A stretch of DNA of 64,000 nt, from the NCBI RefSeq assembly GCF_001029435.1, contig NZ_LDOV01000015.1, positions 38,645 through 102,644 on the forward strand. Reading direction: 5' to 3'. The notes below the pieces were generated by a model, which saw only the letters and a list, made by a program, of their open reading frames with translations, did no database searches and was not told where the DNA came from. This stretch comes from Photobacterium aphoticum. Its GTDB lineage: Bacteria > Pseudomonadota > Gammaproteobacteria > Enterobacterales > Vibrionaceae. Below are positions 46,356 to 56,017 of this stretch, piece by piece (position 1 is the first letter of the stretch; each line of letters begins with the position of its first letter). The translations under genes were made by a program, and so were the position numbers.

Positions 46356-47909
46356 TTAGTCCACGACCAGATCGCCAAAGTATGGCATCACCATCGGGTT
46401 CACGATCTCTGCGGCATGGACGTTAGATTTCGCACCCCATGCTTCACTCTGCCAGTGCAGTGGCACAAACGCAGCGTCGTCATACAGAATACGTTCAACG
46501 TCTTTCAGCATTTGCGCGCGCTTGGCCGGATCGGTTTCCTTGTTCGACAGCTCCACCAACTCATCCACTTTCGGGTTGGAGTAGTAGCCACAGTTGTACT
46601 GGCCTTTACCGGTCTTCGCATCACGGGTCATGGTCAGGAACTCACTCAGGTTAGCCGAGTCTTCCGTATCGGAGTGCCAGCCAATCATCAGCATGTCAGC
46701 GGCACACAGATCAAACTCCGGCCAGTACTGCGCTTTTGGCAGGGTTTTCAGATCCACTTTGATGCCGATTTTCGACAACATGGCCGCCGTTGCCTGTGCC
46801 ACTTTGGCATCGTTCACGTAACGGTTGTTCGGCGCCAGCATGGTCAGCTTAAAGCCGTCCTCGTAGCCCGCTTCTTTCATCAACTGCTTGGCTTTTTTCA
46901 CGTCATAACGCGGCACTAACGCTTCGTCATAGCCGGCATAGCCTTCTGGGCCTTGCTGGCCCGCCGTCGTGGCAAAGCCTTTCATGATTTTCTTCACGAT
47001 GCCGTCGTTATTCACCGCATGCACGATGGCCTGACGCACGCGCACATCTTTCAACGCTTCATTGGATTTCTGGTTCATCTGGAAAGTGATCAAACGGGTG
47101 CCCGGCAGGGTCACCAAATCAATCCCTTTGGCATCCTGAACACGTTTGTGGTCATTCGGCGCCACCGGGTGGATCATGTCCACGCCACCCGACAACAGGG
47201 CCGCCACACGGGTGGCGTTTTCTTTGATTGGTACCAAAGTCAGCTTGTCGACGTTGCCTTTGGAGTCTTTGTCCCAGTAGTTGTCAAAGCGCTCAAATTC
47301 CACTTTCACGCCCTGCTCACGATCGGTCACCACGAACGGGCCTGTGCCGGAAATATGCGTAGACGCGTAAGAGTTGCCGTGTTTGACCAACTCGGCCTTG
47401 TCTTTGCCGTCTTCGGTTTTGCCGGTGTAGAACTTGCTGTCCATCGGGAAGATGTAGGTCGCAGTCTGCAGCACCAGCGGGTACGGATATTTAGAGATCA
47501 GCTCAACCGTGTAATCGTCCACTTTCTTCAGTTCAGAATACGGTTCAAAAATGGCTTTGAAGTCCGGGGATGATTTCAAACGGTTGAACGTCCACACCAC
47601 GTCATCGGCGGTCATTGGGTTGCCGGAGTGGAATGTCACCCCTTTGCGCAGGGTAAAGCGGTACGTCGTTTCATCGACACGCTCCCAGCTTGACGCCAAA
47701 CGCGGTTCAAACTCCAGTTTTTGGGTATAACGCACCAGCGGATCCATCACCATGTGTGACAGTTGCAGGGTGCCCCCGGACAGTTGCTCATGGGGATCAA
47801 GCGACACCGGATCGGCATCGTACGCGACTTTAATTTCCGCAGCGGCGGCACCAAAGCTCAAGCCAACAGCCATCATGGCTATCGCCAATTGGGTCTTGAG
47901 GGTTTTCAT
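46356..47909 (-). CDS. periplasmic peptide-binding protein (SBP family 5)
   Basis: 517 aa. Sec signal peptide MKTLKTQLAIAMMAVGLSFGAAAAE, then a family 5 solute-binding domain: LDPHEQLSGGTLQLSHMVMDPLVRY, LRKGVTFHSGNPMTADDVVWTFNRL, GTGPFVVTDRE. DppA/OppA-like; the ligand (dipeptide, oligopeptide or other) cannot be read from sequence. A hairpin on each side separates it from the ATPase and permease genes. Confidence 0.93.
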   Translation of the reverse strand: MKTLKTQLAIAMMAVGLSFGAAAAEIKVAYDADPVSLDPHEQLSGGTLQLSHMVMDPLVRYTQKLEFEPRLASSWERVDETTYRFTLRKGVTFHSGNPMTADDVVWTFNRLKSSPDFKAIFEPYSELKKVDDYTVELISKYPYPLVLQTATYIFPMDSKFYTGKTEDGKDKAELVKHGNSYASTHISGTGPFVVTDREQGVKVEFERFDNYWDKDSKGNVDKLTLVPIKENATRVAALLSGGVDMIHPVAPNDHKRVQDAKGIDLVTLPGTRLITFQMNQKSNEALKDVRVRQAIVHAVNNDGIVKKIMKGFATTAGQQGPEGYAGYDEALVPRYDVKKAKQLMKEAGYEDGFKLTMLAPNNRYVNDAKVAQATAAMLSKIGIKVDLKTLPKAQYWPEFDLCAADMLMIGWHSDTEDSANLSEFLTMTRDAKTGKGQYNCGYYSNPKVDELVELSNKETDPAKRAQMLKDVERILYDDAAFVPLHWQSEAWGAKSNVHAAEIVNPMVMPYFGDLVVD

Positions 47910-47974
47910 GTTGCATAGCTCCTTTATGCGGGGAGAGAACTCCCTAGCGGTTGTGTTTGCTTATTGTTGTTATG

Positions 47975-48004
47975 TGCCTGCCGCGCACCGTGGCCCGGCA
48001 GGCA
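47975..48004 (-). other. intra-operon hairpin between ATPase and binding protein genes
   Basis: TGCCTGCCG and CGGCAGGCA, 9 bp around a 12-base GC-rich loop, in the 105-base gap after the ATPase gene. No T-run follows. Confidence 0.45.
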
Positions 48005-48014
48005 AAATCGTGGA

Positions 48015-49733
48015 TTAAGCTAACTTCAGTCCTTGCTGACTCATGCCTTTGAATTCGGGCATCAGGGAAATGAGTTGCTGGCTGTAGGCATGACGCGGCG
48101 CGGTAAACAACTGCTCGGTCTGGGCCACTTCCAGCAAGGTGCCGTGCTGCATTACGCCAATGCGATCACACATCTGGCGGATCACCGGCAGGTCGTGGCT
48201 GATAAACAGCATGGTCAGGTTCAGCTCGTCTTGCAGATCTTTGAGCAAGTTGAGGATTTGCGCCTGCACAGACACATCGAGCGCCGAGGTCGGCTCGTCA
48301 CAAATCAACAAGCGCGGGCGGGTCGCCAAGGCACGGGCAATCGAAATACGCTGGCGCTGACCACCGGAAAACTCGTGCGGGTACTTCAGGCCGGCAGCCG
48401 TGCCCAGGCCAACGTGGTTGAGCAAGTCATTCACGATCTGGCGGGTCTGGCTTTCGCTGTCGGTCAGACGGTGAAAACGGATAGGCTCAGCGATAATGTC
48501 CGCCACCTTCATGCGCGGGTTCATCGAGGTATACGGGTTCTGGAACACCATCTGCATCTGGCGACGCAACGGACGGCGCTTGGCTTCACTCTTAAGGGCA
48601 GTCAGATCGATGCCTTCAAACACCACGCGTCCGGAATTGGGCGGATACAGGCCAGCAATGACACGCGCAATGGTGGATTTTCCCGAGCCGGACTCGCCCA
48701 CCAGCCCGAAGGTTTCCCCTTCGTGGATCTCAAAGCTGACATTGTTAGACGCCTGCACGTATTCACGGCGGCTTTCAAAAAACGAATCTTTGGTGATAAA
48801 ACGCAGGTTGACGTTTTCCACCTGCAATAACGCCCCGCTGTAGCTACGCTGATCTTCGCTTTGCCCCAGCCAGTGGGTTTTCACATCCAACGATGACGTC
48901 ACTTCAGCCGATTCGATGTAGCTGACGAGCGGAAAGCGTTTGAGCTTGATGTCGGAGCGCGGCACCGCCGAGATCAGGCTCTGGGTGTACGGGTGATTCG
49001 GACGGCAGAGCACCTGCTCGGTCGTACCCAGTTCCACCAAATCGCCCCGGTACATCACCGCCACGCGATCGGTCACATTGGCGACCACGCCCATGTCATG
49101 GGTGACCAGCATACAGCCGACATTTTTCTGCTGACACAAATCGCGGATCAGGGTCAGGATTTGATCCTGAATAGACACATCGAGCGCGGTGGTCGGTTCA
49201 TCCGCAATGATCAGATCCGGCTCACCAGCCAGTGCAATGGCAATCACCACCCGCTGGCGCATCCCGCCGGAAAACTGATGCGGGTATTGCTTGATGCGGA
49301 CTTCTGGCTGTGGGATCCCTACCTGCTTCATCAGTGTCAGCGCGCGCTCAACGGCTTCTTCTTTGCTGACATGCAGATTCGTGATGATGGTTTCGGTCAG
49401 CTGGTGCTCGACCGTAAACAACGGATTGAGGGACGTCATCGGGTCTTGAAAGATAAACCCAATCTTGGAACCACGGACGGCGCGCATTTTTTCCGGCGAC
49501 AAGCCAGAGATCAGGGCGCCATCGAGGTACACCTCGCCGCTGGCCACATGTCCCGGCGGGCTGAGCAGATCGATGATCCCATTGCCCACGGTGGATTTAC
49601 CGGCACCGGATTCCCCAACCACGCCGACGATTTCGCCCCGTTCAATGGTAAACGAGAGTGATTTCACTGCCGCATGGTTCCCGTGACGAGACGGGTATTC
49701 AATACGTAAGTTTTTTACTTCCAATAAAGCCAT
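48015..49733 (-). CDS. peptide ABC transporter, fused double ATPase (DppD-DppF type)
   Basis: 572 aa holding two complete ABC cassettes that are usually separate genes. First: [29 protein letters not shown]. Second: [29 protein letters not shown]. The layout is that of GsiA/YejF. Both cassettes look catalytically competent. ATG at 49733 ([15 protein letters not shown]) is chosen; the frame extends to 49787 without family similarity. It is first in the operon, ahead of binding protein and permeases. Confidence 0.93.
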   Translation of the reverse strand: MALLEVKNLRIEYPSRHGNHAAVKSLSFTIERGEIVGVVGESGAGKSTVGNGIIDLLSPPGHVASGEVYLDGALISGLSPEKMRAVRGSKIGFIFQDPMTSLNPLFTVEHQLTETIITNLHVSKEEAVERALTLMKQVGIPQPEVRIKQYPHQFSGGMRQRVVIAIALAGEPDLIIADEPTTALDVSIQDQILTLIRDLCQQKNVGCMLVTHDMGVVANVTDRVAVMYRGDLVELGTTEQVLCRPNHPYTQSLISAVPRSDIKLKRFPLVSYIESAEVTSSLDVKTHWLGQSEDQRSYSGALLQVENVNLRFITKDSFFESRREYVQASNNVSFEIHEGETFGLVGESGSGKSTIARVIAGLYPPNSGRVVFEGIDLTALKSEAKRRPLRRQMQMVFQNPYTSMNPRMKVADIIAEPIRFHRLTDSESQTRQIVNDLLNHVGLGTAAGLKYPHEFSGGQRQRISIARALATRPRLLICDEPTSALDVSVQAQILNLLKDLQDELNLTMLFISHDLPVIRQMCDRIGVMQHGTLLEVAQTEQLFTAPRHAYSQQLISLMPEFKGMSQQGLKLA

Positions 49734-49787
49734 GACCAGACCCCAACTACGTGGCAGCATCCTGCCCTGTCTGAAAAACGAATCCAT

Positions 49788-50459
49788 TCAATCAGCATAT
49801 CGCGCTGGATATTTGCTGAAGGCATAACCTGCCAAAGATTTCACAAAAAATCAACAAACCACAGATAAAAACTGTCGCTTTGCATATAAACAGAATAATT
49901 AGTCACACGTTATCCGCTGACTCTCATGATATGGAAGATCGCACAATAAGCACCTTGTGGTGTTATCGCGGCATGAGGCAGTGAATAACGCTAGGAAAGT
50001 GGTTATATGTTATTACTTAAAAATGCCACACTTGCATAAACACGCAAAGTAAGAATATTGAAAGTTAACAACTTTAAAACAACGCACTGCTTTTTCCTGT
50101 TTTTCACCACACATATGGGGAATTAGTGACAAAGCACACACATTACGACTGCGAGATTTTATTTTTGCGGAGGATTGCACTTTACTTTTGTGCAAAAAAA
50201 CGACGGATCTGATGTTGCCCAACAAAAATAGCGGCCAGTAACACAGCTATAGCGTGCAACATATGACATTCTCTCTCTGTTAGCATCTCACCAGCACAAA
50301 GCACCAACTCACGAAAGACACACAGAGAAAAATACGAACCAGACATAACCGGTAACTATCGCCAAAGGGGATACACGGCCCCAAAAATCAGAAAGATCAT
50401 CAGAAAAGAAAAAAGAACGGCATGCACAGCCAACCGGCTCGCAGAAGAGAAAGGTGACA
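49788..50459. other. gene-free AT-rich stretch upstream of the peptide ABC operon
   Basis: About 670 bases. I find no supportable gene. Small features only: AAAGTTAACAACTTT (inverted repeat) near 50059 and TTGCAC-N9-GTGCAA near 50173. It presumably includes the transporter promoter; no strong sigma-70 pair stands out. Confidence 0.5.
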
Positions 50460-50566
50460 CGAACAGTCAGTTGAGACTTTCGCTGTCAGAATGGAAGATC
50501 AGAAAAAACGCGTCATTTTGACACGGACGGTCAGTCGAGGCTTGCGTTATCGAAACGACAGATATG
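50460..50566 (-). pseudogene. two highly decayed tRNA-array units
   Basis: The minus strand carries two diverged copies of about 29 bases: AAGCCTCGACTGACC-GTCCGTGTCA and AAGTCTCAACTGACT-GTTCGTGTCA. The first runs directly into a terminator-like hairpin (50525-50503). Spacing and context beside a clearer tRNA-Pro remnant suggest tRNA 3' ends decayed beyond identification. Confidence 0.35.
50503..50525 (-). terminator. remnant terminator in the decayed tRNA array
   Basis: Minus strand CGTGTCA-AAA-TGACGCG, then six T residues. Confidence 0.6.
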
Positions 50567-50610
50567 AAAAAAGCCCCAGTCTTTCGTCGGGGACGCCCAG
50601 TCTGGGGCTT
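50567..50610 (-). terminator. terminator after the tRNA-Pro remnant
   Basis: AAGCCCCAG and CTGGGGCTT pair around a long loop, followed by a T-run on the minus strand. Confidence 0.6.
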
Positions 50611-50617
50611 CTAAGCA

Positions 50618-50696
50618 TGATCGGTGAAGTGCGGGTCGATACGAGAGGGCTTCTACCGGGGCGATCTTCTGTACCCAGACCTCTGGTTTCACTACG
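50618..50696 (-). pseudogene. degenerate tRNA-Pro-like pseudogene
   Basis: On the minus strand the 3' end reads CTTCACCGATCA, the tRNA-Pro acceptor arm with CCA changed to TCA. The 5' end reads TAGTGAAACCAGAG, a scrambled version of the intact gene. Length (79) and position, one terminator unit after the last intact tRNA-Pro, support origin by duplication. The T-arm and anticodon arm no longer fold. Confidence 0.55.
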
Positions 50697-50706
50697 ATTG
50701 AAATGC

Positions 50707-50737
50707 AAAAAAGCCTCGTCATTTCTGACGAGGCTTT
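50707..50737 (-). terminator. terminator of the tRNA operon
   Basis: AAAGCCTCGTCA-TTTC-TGACGAGGCTTT, with T-run on the minus strand, eight bases after the last tRNA-Pro. Confidence 0.88.
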
Positions 50738-50744
50738 CGAATGG

Positions 50745-50821
<77 letters not shown>

Positions 50822-50853
50822 ACGTTGCTTCAGCGTACTGAAGACTTGAATAA

Positions 50854-50930
50854 TGGGGTGGCTAACGGGATTCGAACCCGCGACAACTGGAATCACAATC
50901 CAGGACTCTACCAACTGAGCTATAGCCACC
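50854..50930 (-). tRNA. tRNA-His (GUG), copy 2
   Basis: 77 nt including the tRNA-His-specific G-1 opposite C73. Anticodon GTG in ATTGTGAT; the anticodon stem here is CTGGA/TCCAG. Confidence 0.97.
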
Positions 50931-50938
50931 ATTGTAAG

Positions 50939-51015
<77 letters not shown>

Positions 51016-51077
51016 ACTTAATTCTGTTGAGGTCTTTCACCTCTGACTACTGATGATAGCATCAATACTCTTTAATA

Positions 51078-51154
51078 TGGGGTGGCTAACGGGATTCGAA
51101 CCCGCGACAACCGGAATCACAATCCGGGACTCTACCAACTGAGCTATAGCCACC
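51078..51154 (-). tRNA. tRNA-His (GUG), copy 1
   Basis: 77 nt, G-1 and CCA encoded, anticodon GTG. It differs from the other copy by a compensated base-pair change in the anticodon stem (CCGGA/TCCGG). Confidence 0.97.
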
Positions 51155-51191
51155 ATTGTTTCTTTTGCCAATATTTCCTTTGCTTCCGGAA

Positions 51192-51268
<77 letters not shown>

Positions 51269-51289
51269 ATACCCTATCGGCGGAGGTGA

Positions 51290-51341
51290 ATATTACGGAT
51301 CAGGCCCCCTCTCGTAAAGTGTTTTTTTTGAATTTTTTTTC
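51290..51341 (-). promoter_or_regulatory. stable-RNA promoter with UP element for the tRNA operon
   Basis: Minus strand: A-rich tract AAAAAAAATTCAAAAAAAAC (UP element), -35 TTTACG (51318-51313), 17 bases, -10 TAATAT (51295-51290), about 20 bases before tRNA-Arg. Confidence 0.75.
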
Positions 51342-51555
51342 GTTCGCTGCAAATGTAAGCAAATAACTATTGATTCGTATCATACAAATACAGCCATCAG
51401 GTTTATCACGGCCTCAACAGTGGGTATACTTACTAAGATTTTACAATTTAAACACTATCTCAATAATCACAGCCTTGTTGCAACAGTTCAATCATAACAA
51501 GCAGCAAGTTTTCTGTGGCACGCACACAATTTTCTGGAAGTGTAAGGTGAGCTCA

Positions 51556-51966
51556 ATGGAATTATCTCTTCGACAACTCATGATTGCAGCGGTCACCAGC
51601 CTCACGCTGGCTGGCACTGCCATCGCTGCCGATATGTCGGATGCCGCAATCGCAGAACGTATCAAGCCGGTCGGTGCGGTGTACCTGGAAGGTGACGCCC
51701 CTGCCGCGCCTGTGGTTGCCGCTGGGCCGCGCAGTGGAGATGCCGTCTATGGCACTTTCTGTGCGGCCTGTCATGGTACCGGTGTGATGGGTGCGCCGAA
51801 AAAGGGCGTCGCCGGTGACTGGGATGCACGGCTTGCCAAAGGTAACGAAACGTTGGCCAGCAACGCCATCAACGGCTTTAACGCCATGCCCGCCAAGGGC
51901 TCCTGTATGGACTGTAGCGATGATGAAATCATTGCCGCCATTAATCACATGATTGAAGGGCTGTAA
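51556..51966 (+). CDS. cytochrome c5, periplasmic monohaem
   Basis: 136 aa. ATG at 51556 follows AAGGTGAG and opens a signal peptide (MELSLRQLMIAAVTSLTLAG...AA). The haem site is CAACHGTG, the axial Met is in GFNAMPAKG, and the extra CMDC pair is the disulfide typical of cytochrome c5. An electron carrier, partner unknown. The frame is open 62 codons upstream without meaning. Confidence 0.92.
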   Translation: MELSLRQLMIAAVTSLTLAGTAIAADMSDAAIAERIKPVGAVYLEGDAPAAPVVAAGPRSGDAVYGTFCAACHGTGVMGAPKKGVAGDWDARLAKGNETLASNAINGFNAMPAKGSCMDCSDDEIIAAINHMIEGL

Positions 51967-52023
51967 GCGCATACGGTCCACGAGAGGCGCAACCGTCACA
52001 CGGCGGACACAGCCTCATCCGCA

Positions 52024-52056
52024 CAAAAAAGGGTTGATCCACGATCAACCCTTTTT
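52024..52056. terminator. bidirectional terminator between cytochrome c5 and rep
   Basis: AAAAAGGGTTGATC-CAC-GATCAACCCTTTTT, perfect 14-bp stem. Confidence 0.92.
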
Positions 52057-52111
52057 GTTTGTCTATTTCCGCATATTACGCACACTCAGCTTCAACACGC
52101 TCAGTACCGCA

Positions 52112-54127
52112 CTACTTCTTGAACATGGCACGGATATTGGCAATGTGCGCCTGGCCTTTTTGCATCCGCTCCTGCGCGGTGACCGGCTTTCTGTCGGTTT
52201 CCCATTCCAAATCGTCCTGCGGCAATTCGTACAAGAAGCGGCTCGGCTCCGGCTTAATCAACTCCCCATACTGGCGGCGCTCTTTACACAGGGTAAAGGT
52301 CAGCTCTTTCTGGGCACGGGTGATCCCGACATACATCAAGCGGCGCTCTTCCTCGACATTCTCTTCATCAATGCTGGTTTGGTGCGGCAAAATGCCCTCT
52401 TCACTGCCAATCAGATAGACATATGGGAATTCCAAGCCTTTAGAGGCGTGCAGGGTCATTAACTGCACCTGATCCGCATCATCGTCATCTTCGCCACGCT
52501 CCATCATGTCACGCAGGGTCAAACGCTGTACCACTTCTTTCAGGGTCTTCACTTCCTGATCGTAGTTATCGCCTTCTAAATCAGCCGTGATCCAGCTGTA
52601 GAGATCTGACACGTTCTTCATGCGCATCTCAGCCGCTTTCGGGCTGGCTGAGGTCTCATACAACCAGTCTTCGTAATGGATATCACGGATCAACTGACGT
52701 ACCGCCGCGACGGTATCGCCACGCTCAGCATTATCGGCCAGCTCCACCACCCAGCGGGTAAAGCGCTGCAAGGCTTCCAGACCACGGCCTGACAGGTGCT
52801 GCTCCAGCCCCAATTCAAAGCTGGCGGCAAACAGGCTCTTACCACGCATGTTGGCGTACGTCCCCAGCTTCTCCAGCGTCACCGGGCCGATTTCTCGGCG
52901 TGGGGTGTTCACAATGCGTAGGAAAGCATTGTCATCGTCCTGGTTGGTCAACAGGCGCAGATACGCCATGATGTCTTTGATTTCCACCCGCGAGAAGAAC
53001 GAGGTACCCCCGGAAATTTTGTACGGAATGCGGTTTTGCATCAGGGCTTTTTCAAACAAGCGTGACTGATGGTTACCGCGATACAAGATGGCGTAATCCT
53101 TGTATTGGGTATTGTTCATGAAGCGATGGGCGATCAGTTCACCGACCACTTTCTCCGCTTCATGCTCTTCATTTTTGGCCGTGATCACCTTCAGCATTTC
53201 GCCGTCTGGGATCTCAGAAAACAGCGCTTTTTCAAACAGGTGCGGGTTATTGGCGATCAGGATGTTCGCCGTGCGCAAAATACGGCTGGTCGAGCGGTAA
53301 TTCTGCTCAAGCTTAATCACACGCAGATTGGGGAAGTCTTTGTTCAACAAGGCCAAGTTCTCTGGCTGCGCCCCACGCCAGGAGTAAATCGACTGGTCAT
53401 CATCCCCTACCACGGTAAAGCGGGAACGCTCACCCACCAGCAGTTTCACAAAGATATACTGGCTGGTGTTGGTATCTTGATATTCATCCACCAGCAGGTA
53501 GCGGATCTTGTTCTGCCAGCGCTCGCGCACCTCTTGGTTATCACGCAGCAACAGCACCGGCATCAGGATCAAATCATCGAAATCCAGCGCGTTATAGGCC
53601 TTCATCTGACGCTGATACAACTCATAGCAATGGGCAAACAGCTGATCACGCTCGCTGCTGGCATGCGCCATCGCATCGGCCGGCCCCACCATGTCGTTCT
53701 TCCAGTTGGAAATACTCGACAGCAGCATCTTGAGCAGATCTTTATCGCCCTCGAGCTCGTCTTCGGTCAGCTCTTTAAGAAGCGCCATCTGATCTTGATC
53801 GTCAAACAGCGAAAAACTGGCTTTCAGCCCCAGATGTTTGTACTCACGACGGATGATATTGAGCCCTAAGGTGTGGAAGGTAGAGACCATCAACCCCTTA
53901 GCTTCTTGCTTGCCCAATGTCTGGCCCACACGCTCTTTCATCTCACGCGCGGCTTTGTTGGTGAACGTCAGCGCCGCGATGTGGCGCGCCTTGTAGTCAC
54001 ACTGCTGAACCAAGTAAGCAATTTTGTTGGTGATCACTCGCGTCTTGCCCGAGCCGGCGCCGGCAAGGACGAGACAAGGGCCCGCGATATATTTTACCGC
54101 TTCGTTTTGCCTTGGGTTCAGTTTCAT
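52112..54127 (-). CDS. rep: ATP-dependent DNA helicase Rep
   Basis: Superfamily 1A helicase that clears proteins ahead of replication forks. 671 aa from ATG 54127 ([17 protein letters not shown]), with AGGA upstream, matching E. coli Rep. Walker [48 protein letters not shown] and [15 protein letters not shown] are intact. It differs from uvrD in this window by lacking the C-terminal tudor-like domain. Confidence 0.97.
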   Translation of the reverse strand: MKLNPRQNEAVKYIAGPCLVLAGAGSGKTRVITNKIAYLVQQCDYKARHIAALTFTNKAAREMKERVGQTLGKQEAKGLMVSTFHTLGLNIIRREYKHLGLKASFSLFDDQDQMALLKELTEDELEGDKDLLKMLLSSISNWKNDMVGPADAMAHASSERDQLFAHCYELYQRQMKAYNALDFDDLILMPVLLLRDNQEVRERWQNKIRYLLVDEYQDTNTSQYIFVKLLVGERSRFTVVGDDDQSIYSWRGAQPENLALLNKDFPNLRVIKLEQNYRSTSRILRTANILIANNPHLFEKALFSEIPDGEMLKVITAKNEEHEAEKVVGELIAHRFMNNTQYKDYAILYRGNHQSRLFEKALMQNRIPYKISGGTSFFSRVEIKDIMAYLRLLTNQDDDNAFLRIVNTPRREIGPVTLEKLGTYANMRGKSLFAASFELGLEQHLSGRGLEALQRFTRWVVELADNAERGDTVAAVRQLIRDIHYEDWLYETSASPKAAEMRMKNVSDLYSWITADLEGDNYDQEVKTLKEVVQRLTLRDMMERGEDDDDADQVQLMTLHASKGLEFPYVYLIGSEEGILPHQTSIDEENVEEERRLMYVGITRAQKELTFTLCKERRQYGELIKPEPSRFLYELPQDDLEWETDRKPVTAQERMQKGQAHIANIRAMFKK

Positions 54128-54267
54128 GCGCGTATCCTGTGTTGTTCTGGGGGGCTGCAGCCGCATTGTAGCGGGTTATTCCGCGTTGTCTATGTAACAC
54201 ACACAAGACAGAAATAAGCCTTTGAAGCATAAATGCCTTGCACTCATATCTGGACACCTTAGAATAA

Positions 54268-54285
54268 TGAATGAACGTTCATTCA
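54268..54285. promoter_or_regulatory. TetR-type operator palindrome
   Basis: TGAATGAACGTTCATTCA is a perfect 18-bp palindrome 18 bases before the TetR start. It is a typical size for a TetR autoregulatory site controlling the regulator-efflux operon. Confidence 0.8.
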
Positions 54286-54303
54286 CATTTTACTGTACCT
54301 GTT

Positions 54304-54870
54304 ATGAGTGACAAAAAGACACGTATTTTGGAAGCCACCGAAAAGCTGCTTTCACAGTACGGATTTCACGGCATTTCCATGCAAATGGTCGCCAAAGAGG
54401 CGGGCGTGGCGGCGGGCACGATTTACCGCTATTTCGATGACAAAAATGATCTGTTGCACCAGTTGCATCATCACATTTTGTCGTACGTAGCGGAAAAACT
54501 CAGCCAAAACGTCTCCGATGACATGCCGTTGAAATGTCGGTTCCGCACGATGTGGCTCAACCTGTGGGAAATGGCCACACAAGACGGAGCACCGCTGCTC
54601 ACGCGCGGGCAATTTGAAAACCTGCCGCGCAGTGACTCCCCGGAACAACAACAACTAGAAAAACAACTTTTCGCCAAGGTTGATCGCTTATTTGACGAAG
54701 GCAAGGCCCAAGGTCTGTTCAAGCCGTTAGATAACGACATCCTGAGCGTGTTAAGCCTAGAGCCAAGCGCCTGCTTAGCTCGAAAGCATGCTAACGGTAT
54801 CTGTACAGTCACCGATGACGCCTTAGAGGCGGCCATTGAGGCCTGTTGGGACGCCATTCTTCAGCATTAA
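54304..54870 (+). CDS. TetR/AcrR family repressor of the RND efflux operon
   Basis: 188 aa. The N-terminal helix-turn-helix (KLLSQYGFHGISMQMVAKEAGVAAGTIYRYFDDKNDLL) is the TetR signature; the ligand domain is not specific. ATG at 54304 follows an 18-bp palindrome. The two efflux genes follow immediately, so it most likely represses itself and the pump and responds to a pump substrate. Confidence 0.92.
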   Translation: MSDKKTRILEATEKLLSQYGFHGISMQMVAKEAGVAAGTIYRYFDDKNDLLHQLHHHILSYVAEKLSQNVSDDMPLKCRFRTMWLNLWEMATQDGAPLLTRGQFENLPRSDSPEQQQLEKQLFAKVDRLFDEGKAQGLFKPLDNDILSVLSLEPSACLARKHANGICTVTDDALEAAIEACWDAILQH

Positions 54871-54898
54871 CAATTATAAATACGGAGCATACCCATCG

Positions 54899-56005
54899 AT
54901 GAAAAAATGGATTGTGATGCTACTTATCGCGCTGCTGCTATTTGGTAGTGTGGTCGGTTTCAATCTCTTCAAACAACAAAAAATCGCCGAGTACATGGCG
55001 AACATGCCTGAGCCGGAGTTCCCGGTGACCGTGACCCAAGCGCAATCCAGCAACTGGGTACCGGCCATTGAAGCGATCGGCTTTATCGAACCGAACCAAG
55101 GGGTCACCATCACCACCGAAGTGGCGGGCGTGGTGAAAAGCATCGACTTTGATTCCGGTACCGTGGTGAAAGCGGGACAGGAATTGCTGTCGCTGGACTC
55201 GGATGTGGAACAAGCCAACCTGAAAAGTGCCCAAGCGCGTCTGCCGGCAGCGAAAGCCAAGTACGAGCGCTACCGTGGCCTGTTCAAGAAGGGCTCGATT
55301 TCTAAAGAAGCGTACGATGATGCAGAAGCCTCTTACTTCTCATTGTCTGCAGACATCGAAAGCTTAAAGGCAACCATCGAACGCCGCACCATCAAAGCGC
55401 CATTTAACGGCGTGGTCGGTCTGCGTAACGTGTTCCTAGGTCAGTACATCCAGCCGGGTACCGATGTGGTCCGTCTGGAAGACACCACCCTGATGAAGCT
55501 GCGCTTTACCGTGCCACAGACTGACATTCCAGAAATCCGTCTGGGTCAGGACGTGGAAATCTTTGTTGATGCGTACCCTGAAATCCCATTCAGCGGCAAG
55601 ATCAGTGCGATTGAGCCGGCGGTGAACTATCAGAGTGGTCTGGTTCAGGTACAAGCGGACATCCCGAACAACGATGGCCAGCTACGCAGCGGTATGTTTG
55701 CCCGCGCGCACATCATCCTGCCAACCCTGGATAACCAGATCATCCTGCCACAGACCGCGATCACCTACACCCTGTACGGCGATAACGTGTACCTGACGTA
55801 CAAAGATGAAGACGGCAACCTACGCGTGAAGCAGTCGGTGGTGAAAGTGGGTGAGCGTAAAGGTAACGACGCGCATATCCTCAGTGGCGTGAAAGCCGGC
55901 GACACCGTGGTGACGTCAGGTCAGGTCCGTCTGAGTAACCATGCCAAAGTGAAAGTGGTGGAAAGCAACTCGCTGAAAGCCCCAGCAGAAACCCCAATGC
56001 TGTAA
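54899..56005 (+). CDS. RND efflux periplasmic adaptor subunit
   Basis: 368 aa. The N-terminal membrane anchor KKWIVMLLIALLLFGSVVGFN is followed by a barrel-sandwich (lipoyl) domain split by an alpha-hairpin (ITTEVAGVVKSIDFDSGTVVKAGQELLSLDS ... TIKAPFNGVVGLRNVFLGQYI), then beta-barrel and membrane-proximal domains. It links the inner-membrane pump to a TolC-like channel, which is not encoded here. It starts 28 bases after the TetR gene. Confidence 0.93.
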   Translation: MKKWIVMLLIALLLFGSVVGFNLFKQQKIAEYMANMPEPEFPVTVTQAQSSNWVPAIEAIGFIEPNQGVTITTEVAGVVKSIDFDSGTVVKAGQELLSLDSDVEQANLKSAQARLPAAKAKYERYRGLFKKGSISKEAYDDAEASYFSLSADIESLKATIERRTIKAPFNGVVGLRNVFLGQYIQPGTDVVRLEDTTLMKLRFTVPQTDIPEIRLGQDVEIFVDAYPEIPFSGKISAIEPAVNYQSGLVQVQADIPNNDGQLRSGMFARAHIILPTLDNQIILPQTAITYTLYGDNVYLTYKDEDGNLRVKQSVVKVGERKGNDAHILSGVKAGDTVVTSGQVRLSNHAKVKVVESNSLKAPAETPML

Positions 56006-56017
56006 CTCGGAGGAGAG

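Noticed and set aside
50013..50225. 70-codon minus-strand frame with several Cys in the gap upstream of the peptide ABC operon
   Set aside because: No ribosome-binding site, AT-driven composition, no recognisable motif and no conserved-looking pattern; treated as chance.
53069..53869. Long 266-codon frame antisense to rep
   Set aside because: Mirror frame of a conserved gene; its composition (His/Gln/Ile rich) is what the reverse of a helicase frame gives. Similar antisense frames over ilvC, the ABC genes and polA were rejected for the same reason.
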